Shown here: piece by piece, positions 25,131 through 33,056 of the stretch
Position numbering within the stretch: position 1 is the stretch's first letter
Layout of the letters: each line of letters begins with the position of its first letter
Source: Burkholderiaceae bacterium
GTDB taxonomy: Bacteria; Pseudomonadota; Gammaproteobacteria; Burkholderiales; Burkholderiaceae_C
NCBI GenBank assembly: GCA_913776825.1
Contig: CAJYPV010000026.1
Coordinates: 124,001 to 188,000, forward strand
Reading direction: 5' to 3'
DNA: 64,000 nt
Program-made: the position numbers and the translations under genes
The notes under the pieces: model-generated
What the model was told of the DNA's origin: nothing
What the model saw: the letters and a program-made list of their open reading frames with translations, nothing else
Database searches by the model: none

Positions 25131-26261
25131 ATGCTGCTTTCCGAAGACCACCGTGCCGTGCAGGACGCCGTCCGCGCCTATGTGCAAGACCAGATCGCGC
25201 CCAAGGCGGCGGCCTGGGACAAGTCTCACCACTTTCCCGCCGAAGAGCTGAAGGGCCTGGCGGCACTGGGCTGCTATGGCGTCGCGGTGCCGACCGAGTA
25301 CGACGGCGCGGGCCTGGACTATCTCGCGCTGGCGATCATCCTGGAGGAGATCGGCGCGGGCGATGGCGCCACCTCGACCGTGGTCAGCGTCAACAACTGT
25401 CCGGTCTGCAGCATCCTGATGGCTTTCGGCAATGACGACCAGAAGACCCGCTTCCTCAAGCCGCTGGCGCGCGGCGACATGCTGGGCGCGTTCTGCCTGA
25501 CCGAGCCGCATGTGGGCTCGGAAGCCGGTGGCCTGAAGACCACGGCGGTGCGTGACGGCGATGACTACGTGCTCAACGGCGTCAAGCAATTCATCACCAG
25601 CGGCAAGAACGGCGATGTCGCGATCGTGATGGCGGTGACCGACAAGGCCGCCGGCAAGAAGGGCATCAGCGCCTTCTTGGTGCCGACCAACACGCCGGGT
25701 TATGTGGTCGCGCGCATCGAAGACAAGATGGGCCAGCATGCCAGCGACACCGCGCAGATCCTGTTCGAGAACTGCCGCGTGCCCGCCGCCAATCGCCTGG
25801 GCGAAGAAGGCCAGGGCTTGAAGATTGCGCTCTCCGGCCTGGAGGGTGGCCGCATCGGCATCGCCTCGCAAGCGGTGGGCATGGCCCGGGCAGCTTTCGA
25901 GGCGGCGCTGAAATACAGCAAGGAGCGCGTTGCCTTCGGCGTGCCGATCTTTGAGCATCAGGCCATGCAGCACAAGCTGGCCGACATGGCCACCCAGATC
26001 GAGGCCGCCCGTCAGCTGATCTGGCATGCCGCGAGCTTGAAGGACGCCGGTCAGCCGTGTCTGAAGGAAGCCGCGATGGCCAAGCTGTTCGCGTCCGAGA
26101 TGGCGGAGAAGGTCTGCTCCGCAGCCATCCAGGTGCACGGCGGCTACGGCTATGTCAGCGATTTCCCGGTCGAGCGGATCTATCGGGATGTCCGCGTCAC
26201 CCAGATCTACGAGGGGACGTCGGAGGTGCAGAAGATCTTGATCGGGCGGGCGCTGGGCTGA
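25131..26261 (+). CDS. Acyl-CoA dehydrogenase, short-chain type
   Basis: FAD-dependent acyl-CoA dehydrogenase of 376 aa. Motifs are [35 protein letters not shown] and the C-terminal [30 protein letters not shown], placing the catalytic Glu at 361 as in short- and medium-chain enzymes. This distinguishes it from the upstream isovaleryl-CoA dehydrogenase, whose base is at 247. It probably oxidises butyryl-CoA or a short branched acyl-CoA and reduces ETF. It ends the plus-strand catabolic block; the next genes are convergent. Confidence 0.9.
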   Translation: MLLSEDHRAVQDAVRAYVQDQIAPKAAAWDKSHHFPAEELKGLAALGCYGVAVPTEYDGAGLDYLALAIILEEIGAGDGATSTVVSVNNCPVCSILMAFGNDDQKTRFLKPLARGDMLGAFCLTEPHVGSEAGGLKTTAVRDGDDYVLNGVKQFITSGKNGDVAIVMAVTDKAAGKKGISAFLVPTNTPGYVVARIEDKMGQHASDTAQILFENCRVPAANRLGEEGQGLKIALSGLEGGRIGIASQAVGMARAAFEAALKYSKERVAFGVPIFEHQAMQHKLADMATQIEAARQLIWHAASLKDAGQPCLKEAAMAKLFASEMAEKVCSAAIQVHGGYGYVSDFPVERIYRDVRVTQIYEGTSEVQKILIGRALG

Positions 26262-26320
26262 AGGCGCGCCGGCTGCGGGCCGGCGTCGCCTGAGGCATGC
26301 CGCTCGAGCGACGGGCCGAC

Positions 26321-26761
26321 TCAGTTGAGCAGGCAGGATTGCGCTTGCGGGATGCGATAGAGGGTCCAGACCACCGAGTCGTCCGCCTTGTGGAAGATGT
26401 CCAAGGCCGTGTTGATCAGGTCGGTCTGCTCTTCCTGCAACCCACTGAGCGCCAACTCGAACAAGGCCAATTGCAGCGGCAGGGCGAGAGGCCGTTCCGA
26501 GTTAAGGCAGATCAGCCCGGCATGCAATTCCACCTTGGCATGTTCACCGCCCAATTGGCCGGGCCCCTGACCACGGAAGTCCACTGAGTTGCCGGTCACG
26601 AAGGTGAAGTCTTCCGCCGTCACATGCTGGATCAGGCGGTGGTCCTTCATGCCGGCCCAACCCCGGTAGCGCACACAGGTCGACTCCACATGGCCTGCGG
26701 CGATGGAGATCTGGACCAGCTCCGGGGACAGGCATTCGTCAATCAGGAACTTGAAGATCAT
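26321..26761 (-). CDS. DUF5615-like PIN-type toxin candidate
   Basis: Protein of 146 aa. The N-terminus FKFLIDECLSPELV with Asp8 and Glu9 is characteristic of DUF5615 proteins, a PIN-like nuclease family; VTGNSVDFRG at about 56-65 carries the second acidic position. The start (26761) overlaps the stop of the upstream DUF433 gene, the usual antitoxin-first order. By family association it is a putative RNase toxin, although DUF5615 members are much less studied than VapC. The C-terminal half is helical and longer than the minimal family. Confidence 0.75.
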   Translation of the reverse strand: MIFKFLIDECLSPELVQISIAAGHVESTCVRYRGWAGMKDHRLIQHVTAEDFTFVTGNSVDFRGQGPGQLGGEHAKVELHAGLICLNSERPLALPLQLALFELALSGLQEEQTDLINTALDIFHKADDSVVWTLYRIPQAQSCLLN

Positions 26762-27435
26762 GGAAGCCGCTTCTTCAGGAATCGGTGACCCTGCTTCAGT
26801 GGCTCAGCGTTGGACAGATCGTTCAGCCGACGCGGGCGCCCCCGGCGCGGATGGGCGTCCTGGAAAATCTGCGCCGCATCCACATGCGCCTGGGTGAGGA
26901 AGGGATAGGCGGCCTGGACCTCGCTCAAGTCCATGCCGGCCAGCAGCGACGCCGACACATGCTCGATCGGCACCCGCGTGCCGGCGAAGCAGGGCACGCC
27001 GCCCATCACCTCCGGGTCCTCGATGATCAGCTTGCCGGCGTTGTCCACTTCCTTGGCGCGGCTCGCGGCTTCGCACACATAACCCCAGATGTCGATCACC
27101 ACGCCACGGCCGGGCGTGGCCACAGTCCAGTCAATGTCGGCGTCCGAGATTTCCTGCAAGGCGAACAACTGATCGCGCACCTGCGAGCGCTCCAGCCGCG
27201 CTGTGACATCCGCCAGCACCTGCTTGCGAGCCGCCGCCAGCAGCACCGCATCGGTGGCGAAAAAGAAGCTGGCATAGGCGCCCATCAGACGCGCCACCGT
27301 GCGCGCGCCGTTCTCCTTCCGGAACAACGAGGGCGGCACGAGCGCCTCGTCGACGAGCCGGTTCATCTGCGTCGCACTGACGCCGCCGATGTAGGCCGCT
27401 TCCGCAGCCGGGACAAACGGGAGAGCGAGGTCCAT
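26758..27435 (-). CDS. DUF433 protein with MerR-like N-terminus, putative antitoxin
   Basis: Protein of 225 aa with two visible parts. Residues 5-60 contain a MerR-like helix-turn-helix (AAYIGGVSATQMNRLVDEALV). Residues 130-190 are a DUF433 domain (IIEDPEVMGGVPCFAGTRVPIEHVSASLLAGMDLSE split in two strands and a helix). The C-terminus is very basic (RRGRPRRLN). In DUF433/DUF5615 pairs this member is taken to be the antitoxin and repressor. AAGGA lies 6 nt before the ATG at 27435, and an 18-of-20 palindrome overlaps that ribosome site. It overlaps the DUF5615 gene by 4 nt. Confidence 0.78.
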   Translation of the reverse strand: MDLALPFVPAAEAAYIGGVSATQMNRLVDEALVPPSLFRKENGARTVARLMGAYASFFFATDAVLLAAARKQVLADVTARLERSQVRDQLFALQEISDADIDWTVATPGRGVVIDIWGYVCEAASRAKEVDNAGKLIIEDPEVMGGVPCFAGTRVPIEHVSASLLAGMDLSEVQAAYPFLTQAHVDAAQIFQDAHPRRGRPRRLNDLSNAEPLKQGHRFLKKRLP

Positions 27436-27441
27436 ATGATT

Positions 27442-27461
27442 CCTTCCGAACGTCCGGAAGG
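27442..27461. promoter_or_regulatory. Operator-like palindrome before the DUF433/DUF5615 pair
   Basis: CCTTCCGAACGTCCGGAAGG matches its reverse complement at 18 of 20 positions. It is 6-26 bp upstream of the DUF433 start and covers the Shine-Dalgarno, with TATAT-rich flanks on both sides. Autoregulation by the HTH-containing partner is the likely use. Confidence 0.6.
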
Positions 27462-27544
27462 TATATGAGCCAATGCCATCCGTCAAGGCGACGGCCGCTC
27501 ACCGTGACGAGCGCGCAGCCGCTAGACGGGCGCGTCGCGTGGGA

Positions 27545-28243
27545 TCACTCCTCGTCGCCCAACCCCTTCGCCCAAACCTGGGCCGCCGCTTCGAACATCG
27601 ACACCGACCCGCTCAACGACTTCGGATTCCCCGCCAACTGAAGCCAGGCGAGGGTGTCGTGATGGCTGCCGGGCAGGCGGTCCCGGGTGCGCTCCTCCAC
27701 CAGCCAGGCATGCAGCGTGGCGTATTGCGCGGGATGACGCTGCAGCGTCCAGGCCAGCGCGACCAGGTCGCCATAGCCTTCCTCGCGTCGCGTGGACTTC
27801 ATCGACAGATAGGCGCGCTCCAGCTCGGGGCTCAACCCGGCCGGGGCGCGATCCGCGCTGAAGCCGGCGGGCAGGCCGTACCAGACGCCATCGAGGTATC
27901 GACGGCAATGACCCAGCTCATGGGCCGCCATCAGTTCGAGCGCGCTGTCGGTCAAGCCGGCGGGAATGCGGTCCAGCGTGGCCTGGCCCTCCGGATTGCC
28001 GCGCAGGCTCAGCACCAGCTTGCAACGTCCATTCAGATAACCCAGCGCCAGCGGCGCGGCATCCGGCGCGTCCTGCGGCTGGACGACCACATCCAGCGGC
28101 AGACCGCTGCTGCGCGCCTGCTGAATCACCGGCGACATGCCCTCGACCCAACGTTGCTCCAGCGGCGTCAGTCCGGCGGCTTGCACCACCGTGGTCCAGG
28201 TCAGCACGGCCAGCGCGGCCCAGGCGTTCAGCGACTTGTTCAT
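27545..28243 (-). CDS. Secreted HExxH protein of unknown function
   Basis: Protein of 232 aa with an N-terminal signal peptide (WAALAVLTWTTVVQAAG, cleavage likely after VQA). The motif AAHELGHCRRYLDG near residue 108 has the HExxH form of zinc metallopeptidases; a downstream RREEGYGDLVAL could provide the third, acidic ligand, as in gluzincin-like enzymes. I do not recognise the family. It is separated from the toxin-antitoxin pair by 109 bp and from the ZIP gene by a gene-free stretch, so there is no operon context. Confidence 0.7.
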   Translation of the reverse strand: MNKSLNAWAALAVLTWTTVVQAAGLTPLEQRWVEGMSPVIQQARSSGLPLDVVVQPQDAPDAAPLALGYLNGRCKLVLSLRGNPEGQATLDRIPAGLTDSALELMAAHELGHCRRYLDGVWYGLPAGFSADRAPAGLSPELERAYLSMKSTRREEGYGDLVALAWTLQRHPAQYATLHAWLVEERTRDRLPGSHHDTLAWLQLAGNPKSLSGSVSMFEAAAQVWAKGLGDEE

Positions 28244-28611
28244 TCCGATCCCGGCTCAATGGGGTTGCTTGAGCCTGGATGGTGGGGCGCGAGCGGGCTC
28301 CGTGCGCGTCCTTCCACGTCTCAAGAGCCCGGGTCGTGTGAACGGTTTCGCGCTCGCCAGCGCGGCGATGGGCGCTGACGGAACCCGTTGCCTGAACGTG
28401 CGGGAATGACTCACGCGTCCCTGCGGGCCTCGCTCACGAAGACCGTGAACAATGCCCGATAGAGCGACGAGCGGCGGCGGAAAGCGTTCCGCGCATGGGA
28501 GTGAAGTCGACGGCATGGGTCTTCGACCGACCCATCGATCCATCGATCGGTCCGCTGTTCATCGATCGGCCGATGGGGCGATCGATGCCCTCTGCCGCTC
28601 GCCGCCGCGCG
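28244..28611. other. Gene-free stretch with ATCGAT-rich cluster
   Basis: 368 bp without a credible frame. Between 28533 and 28587 the hexamer ATCGAT occurs four times (28534, 28542, 28561, 28581), including two adjacent CATCGATC units. No promoter or terminator was recognised. Confidence 0.5.
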
Positions 28612-29523
28612 TCAGCCGAGCGCCGTATCCAGCACCATCATCAGCGCGAAGCCGAGCATCAGACCCTGCGTCGCCCAGCGCTCATGGCCCTTGCGATGCG
28701 ATTCGGGAATGATCTCGTGGCTGATGACGAAGAGCATCGCGCCCGCTGCGAAACCGAGTCCCCACGGCAGCAGCATCGGCCAGGCCGACACCACCCAGGC
28801 GCCGAGCACCGCCCCGACCGGCTCCACCAGGCCGGAGGCCGCGCCCACTGCCACCGATCGGGTGCGCGAGAAACCGATGCTCATCAGCGCCACCGCGATG
28901 ACGAAGCCCTCCGGCACGTCCTGAATCGCGATGGCCAGGCTCAAGCCGGCCGCCGCCACCGGATCGCCGGATGCGAAACCGACGCCCATCGCCAGGCCTT
29001 CCGGCAGGTTGTGCAGCGTGACCGCGATCACGAACAGCGTGGTGCGCCGCAGGCGCATCGCATCCAGGCCCTCGCGTCCCTTGATGAAGTGCTCATGCGG
29101 CAGCCAACGGTCCATCGCCATCAGCGCCCAGGCGCCGAGCAGCACCGCCATCGCCATCAGCGCGGCGGCGCCGGTGGCGCTGGTGTGCTCGCGGGCGGCG
29201 CTCAGGCCCGGCAGGATGAGGGAGAAGGAACAGGCCGCGAGCATCACGCCCGCGCCGAAGCCCATCAGCGCGTCCTGGCTGCGGTCCGACAGACTGCGGG
29301 TGCCCAGTGCCGGCAAGGTGCCGAGCGCGGTGGCGGCGGCCGCGATCAAGCCGGCTTGCCACGCCATCGACATCACCGAGGCCGATCCGCCGCCGTGCAA
29401 CACGGTCCAGCCCACTTGTGCCAGCGCCGCCACGCCCAGCAGCAGGATCACGACACCGAGCATCGTCCGCCAGCGCGGACGCCGGCGCGCGAGCGGCGGA
29501 CGGAGCGCGTCAGAGTCCGCCAT
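28612..29523 (-). CDS. ZIP-family divalent metal transporter
   Basis: Inner-membrane protein of 303 aa with about eight hydrophobic helices. The metal-binding helices are clear: TLHNLPEGLAMGVGF in helix IV, IQDVPEGFVIA in helix V, and ISHEIIPESH in the following helix. ZIP proteins import zinc, iron or manganese. Its start overlaps the fumC stop by 14 nt, so it is translated from the same message as the iron-independent fumarase and lies under the Fur-like promoter at 31.65 kb. That context favours iron or manganese uptake over zinc, by inference. Confidence 0.88.
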   Translation of the reverse strand: MADSDALRPPLARRRPRWRTMLGVVILLLGVAALAQVGWTVLHGGGSASVMSMAWQAGLIAAAATALGTLPALGTRSLSDRSQDALMGFGAGVMLAACSFSLILPGLSAAREHTSATGAAALMAMAVLLGAWALMAMDRWLPHEHFIKGREGLDAMRLRRTTLFVIAVTLHNLPEGLAMGVGFASGDPVAAAGLSLAIAIQDVPEGFVIAVALMSIGFSRTRSVAVGAASGLVEPVGAVLGAWVVSAWPMLLPWGLGFAAGAMLFVISHEIIPESHRKGHERWATQGLMLGFALMMVLDTALG

Positions 29524-30895
29524 CGGTGAGCTTGGACGGATCCAGCATCTGCTGCAGGGTGACGCGGTCGATCTCGGTCATTTCCGCAGCGACGTCGAGG
29601 ATCGGCCGCCCCTCCGCATAGGCGCGCTTGGCGATGGCGGCCGCCTTCAGATAGCCGATCTCCCGGTTCAACGCCGTCACCAGGATCGGATTGCGGGCCA
29701 GCGCCTGCTGCAGGCCCGGCTCATTGACGCGGAACGCGGCGATCGCCTGCTCGGCCAGCGCCCGGCTCGCGCTGCTCAACAGGGCGAGGCTGTCGAGCAG
29801 GTTGTGCGCGATCAGCGGCAGCATCACATTGAGCTGGAAGTTGCCGGATTGGCCGGCGATGGTGATGGCGGTGTCGTGGCCGATGACCTGGGCGCAGACC
29901 ATGGTCACCGCTTCCGGGATCACCGGATTGACCTTGCCCGGCATGATGCTGGAGCCCGGCTGCAGCGCTTGCAGCTCGATCTCCGCCAGGCCGGCGAGCG
30001 GGCCGGAATTCATCCAGCGCAGGTCATTGGCGATCTTCATCAGCGACACCGCCAGCCCCTTCAGCGCCCCCGACAACGCCACCGCGGTGTCCTGCGCCGA
30101 GAGCGCGGCGAAGAAGTCCGGCGCGGGCCGGAAGGTCAGGCCGGTCAGCGCGGACAGCTCCTCGCAGAAGCGCTGCGCGAATTGGGGATGCGCATTGATG
30201 CCGGTGCCGACAGCGGTGCCGCCCTGCGCCAGCTCGCACACGGTCGGCAGCAGTGCGCGCAGTTGGGCGCGGCGGGCATCGACCTGCGCGCACCAACCGC
30301 CCAGCTCCTGACCCAGGCGCAGCGGCATCGCGTCCATCAGATGGGTGCGGCCGGTCTTCACATGGTGGCCGTCGCTGGCGATCTTGTCCTTGAGCGTCTG
30401 CACCAGCCCATCGAGCGCCGGCAGCAATTCGCCGGACAGAGCCTGCGCCGCGCTGATGTGCAGCACCGTCGGAATGCTGTCATTGCTGCTCTGACCCGCA
30501 TTCACATGGTCATTCGGACTGACGGCGGTCGACGACAGCAACCGGCTGGCGAGCGTGGCCAGCACCTCGTTGGCATTCATGTTGCTGCTGGTGCCCGATC
30601 CGGTCTGGAAGACCTCCACCGGGAAATGCGTCATCAGATCCGGCGCCTGCAGCAATTGCGCGCTGGCACGGTCGATCGCGTGGCCGATGTCTTCGGGCAA
30701 TTGCGCCAGGCTGACATTGGCCCGCGCCGCGGCGGCCTTCTGCAGCAGCAGCGCGCGGATGAACCGTTCCGGCATCGCTTGTTGGCTGATCGCGAAGTTC
30801 TGCACCGCCCGTTGGGTTTGGGCGCCGTAGAGCGCGTCGACCGGCACGGCGACCTCGCCCATGCTGTCGCGTTCGATGCGGGTGGCTGGCTTCAT
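29510..30895 (-). CDS. fumC: Fumarate hydratase, class II
   Basis: Iron-independent TCA enzyme of 461 aa interconverting fumarate and malate. Signatures are QTGSGTSSNMNANEV, HVNAGQSSND, the GRTHLMDAMP histidine region and the superfamily loop GSSIMPGKVNP. AAGGAG precedes the ATG at 30895. Its start codon overlaps the stop of the upstream unknown gene by 1 nt (TGATG), and its own stop overlaps the ZIP gene. FumC replaces Fe-S fumarases when iron is limiting or oxidants are present, which matches the Fur-like promoter upstream. Confidence 0.95.
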   Translation of the reverse strand: MKPATRIERDSMGEVAVPVDALYGAQTQRAVQNFAISQQAMPERFIRALLLQKAAAARANVSLAQLPEDIGHAIDRASAQLLQAPDLMTHFPVEVFQTGSGTSSNMNANEVLATLASRLLSSTAVSPNDHVNAGQSSNDSIPTVLHISAAQALSGELLPALDGLVQTLKDKIASDGHHVKTGRTHLMDAMPLRLGQELGGWCAQVDARRAQLRALLPTVCELAQGGTAVGTGINAHPQFAQRFCEELSALTGLTFRPAPDFFAALSAQDTAVALSGALKGLAVSLMKIANDLRWMNSGPLAGLAEIELQALQPGSSIMPGKVNPVIPEAVTMVCAQVIGHDTAITIAGQSGNFQLNVMLPLIAHNLLDSLALLSSASRALAEQAIAAFRVNEPGLQQALARNPILVTALNREIGYLKAAAIAKRAYAEGRPILDVAAEMTEIDRVTLQQMLDPSKLTDGGL

Positions 30896-31437
30896 CAGGA
30901 CTCCTTCATGGGACTTTGACTGAGGCACCACTGGAAGCGCTGCAGGCGCGCGGCCAGTGCGGCATCGGCGTCCGCCAGACGGGCCAGCGCCGCCAGGGGG
31001 CGGTTCAGCTGGTCCATGCAGGCACAACGCCAATGCCAGGGTAGCAGTGGGTGGTGAGCGCTGCTGTAGAGCAACCGGAGGGCCTGCTCCTGAGCGGGGA
31101 TCGCGGCCAGCACGCCGGCTTCGACCAACTGTTCGGTGGCGAGCTGGTGCTGCCGCAGCAGCGCCGGATCGTCCGGCGTCAGCCCGCAGGCGATCTTGAA
31201 CGCCATCCAGCGCAGGCATTCCACCCCGGGATGCTCGGCGGTCCAGGCGCCGCGGTCATCCACCAGCGGGCCGAGTGCCGGGCCTCCCGAAAGACCGAGC
31301 GACGGACCCAGTTCGGCGGTGCGACGCGGGGTTCCTCCGTGCGTGGTCGGCGCCCACAGGCAGCGCGGCGCCGGGCGCAGTGAATTCGGCGTGGACGCCT
31401 CCTCGGGCGGCCGAGGCAGCGGGGGCAGCACGGACAT
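30895..31437 (-). CDS. Unknown protein upstream of fumC, possibly FagA-like
   Basis: Cytosolic protein of 180 aa; I cannot name it from sequence with certainty. The first 60 residues are Pro-rich and low-complexity. The remainder is helical: CLRWMAFKIACGLTPDDPALL, then HPLLPWHWRCACMDQLNRPLAALARL. GGAGAG lies 7 nt before the ATG at 31437. It is coupled to fumC by a 1-nt overlap. In Pseudomonas the gene fagA precedes fumC in a Fur-regulated operon; the position, the size of the conserved part and the CLRW...CGLRP-like opening are compatible with a FagA relative, but that is inference. Confidence 0.65.
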   Translation of the reverse strand: MSVLPPLPRPPEEASTPNSLRPAPRCLWAPTTHGGTPRRTAELGPSLGLSGGPALGPLVDDRGAWTAEHPGVECLRWMAFKIACGLTPDDPALLRQHQLATEQLVEAGVLAAIPAQEQALRLLYSSAHHPLLPWHWRCACMDQLNRPLAALARLADADAALAARLQRFQWCLSQSPMKES

Positions 31438-31647
31438 GGGCACTCTCCTCACAAGGCGGGACCGGACGTTCCGGCGGACGCGGGCTGGCGAAGAGCGTGC
31501 TGGCGACGAAACGACGGGAGGGCTCCGGCAGGCGACGCGCCTGGGCGCATCCCGCGAGACCGACTTGGGGCCGGTCCGGCTCGCTGAGCGCCGCCGATCG
31601 CAGGGGATGGGGTCCCATCCGCCCGATCGGCGCCGTCGTGGAGGGTG

Positions 31648-31677
31648 ATACTAGATGAGAATTGCTCTCATCTGCAA
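31648..31677 (-). promoter_or_regulatory. Sigma70-like promoter with Fur-box-like operator
   Basis: On the minus strand TTGCAG (-35) and TAGTAT (-10) are separated by 18 bp. The spacer is almost filled by an inverted repeat with 8-bp arms AGATGAGA / TCTCATCT around 5 nt (31653-31673). The GAGAAT...CTC core resembles Fur boxes of proteobacteria. It would drive the unknown gene, fumC and the ZIP gene, with a leader of about 200 nt. Confidence 0.65.
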
Positions 31678-31733
31678 GGTGACGGGTGGTTGACCGGCGA
31701 GAGATGAGGTGGATGACGAGGAGGCGGTCGCCC

Positions 31734-33035
31734 TCAGAGGAGTCCGAGGTCTCGAGGCGTCGCCCCCGGGAACACCCGCGCCATCGCCTCGCGTGAGAGC
31801 CCGAACTGGCGCTGCCAGACTCCGCCGAGCACGGCGCGGTAATCGTTCAGCACGGGGTAATCGCGGTTCTGGAACAGGGTGCTGGCGTTCAGCGCGACCT
31901 GTTCGCCCGCCACGGGCCCGCCCTGGCTGGCCAGACCGCCGCCTAGCAGCCAGTAGACGCTGCCATGGCCGTGATCGGTGCCGCGATTGCCGTTCTCGCG
32001 GAAGGTGCGGCCGAATTCGCTGATCACCATCACCGTGGTCTGGCGCCACAACTCGGGGCCCAGACCGTCCGCGATCGCGGCGAGACCGCGGCCCACTTCC
32101 TCGAATCGATTCGCCAGCGCGCCGGTGGCGCCGCCCTGGTTGACGTGGGTGTCCCAGCCGCCGATGTCGATGAAGCCCAGGCTGAAGCGCCCCCGCATCA
32201 GCGCAGCGATGCGGCGCGCCTCGGCCTCGAAGCCCTTGGGGGCGATGGCATTGCGGCCAGCGGCGTCCATCTCCGCCTTCAGCTTGGATGGGGCCAGGTC
32301 GCGAGCCAGCTCCTCGCGCAGCGCGAGGCCTTCTTCCACGTTCTTCTCCAGCGCCCGGCCCTGGTACATGCCGCTGATCAGCGCCCGATTCTTCGCATCG
32401 ACCGCCGGACGCGCCGAGTCGCGCAGCGCGGCATTCGCAATGCGGGCCGAGCCGCGAAACGCGACCGGCAATTGATCGGTGAAGGACAAGGCCTGCTGCG
32501 CATCCAGCTCGGCGGCCAGCCGGTTCAGGAAGCCGGAGTTGAGATCCCGCGACCCGCCCAGCGGCTGTCCCAGTTCGATGCTGTCCTGGGTTTCGAAATG
32601 ACTGCGGCTCAGGTCGTCGGTGCCGGCGAACGGGATGAAGCGCACCTGACCCGCCCGCATCAACGGGTACAGACTCTGGCGAAGCGCGGGATGCAGGCCC
32701 CAGTCCGCATTCACCGGCAGCGCGGTGTCGGCCGCGTCGCCTGGCCGCGCGATGGCGATGCGCGGCCGCTGCTCGTAGTAGAAGCTGCTGCCGATGGGCA
32801 CCAGCAGATGCGTGGCGTCATACCCGCCCCGCAGGAAGACCAGCAGGAAGCGCGGCCGATCGGCGCCCGCCGCGAACAGCCGCACGCCGGGCATCGACAG
32901 CGCGCCCAGCCCGGCCGCGGCCTGCAGCAGGTGGCGACGATTCATCGACGTGAGCGCGTCGGTCGACGAGTCGATGTCGAACGGCGAGCCGCGCTCGTGC
33001 GGGTTGTGCGAACCGTCCCTGCGTGAACGAATCAT
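31734..33035 (-). CDS. DUF1501 family protein, Tat-exported
   Basis: Protein of 433 aa with the DUF1501 pattern. A twin-Arg region NRRHLLQAAAGLGAL lies near residue 31 and is followed by FLLVFLRGGYDATHLLVP, FIDIGGWDTHVNQGG, VMVISEFGRTFRENGNRGTDHGHGS, which is the sulfatase/alkaline-phosphatase-like fold signature. The function of the family is unknown. GGAGAG lies 5-6 nt before the ATG at 33035, supporting this longer start over the internal Met at the twin-Arg motif. It lies 21 bp after a DUF1800 gene; DUF1800 and DUF1501 genes are a widespread fixed pair. Confidence 0.9.
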   Translation of the reverse strand: MIRSRRDGSHNPHERGSPFDIDSSTDALTSMNRRHLLQAAAGLGALSMPGVRLFAAGADRPRFLLVFLRGGYDATHLLVPIGSSFYYEQRPRIAIARPGDAADTALPVNADWGLHPALRQSLYPLMRAGQVRFIPFAGTDDLSRSHFETQDSIELGQPLGGSRDLNSGFLNRLAAELDAQQALSFTDQLPVAFRGSARIANAALRDSARPAVDAKNRALISGMYQGRALEKNVEEGLALREELARDLAPSKLKAEMDAAGRNAIAPKGFEAEARRIAALMRGRFSLGFIDIGGWDTHVNQGGATGALANRFEEVGRGLAAIADGLGPELWRQTTVMVISEFGRTFRENGNRGTDHGHGSVYWLLGGGLASQGGPVAGEQVALNASTLFQNRDYPVLNDYRAVLGGVWQRQFGLSREAMARVFPGATPRDLGLL

Positions 33036-33056
33036 CCGGACTCTCCCAGACCGCCA

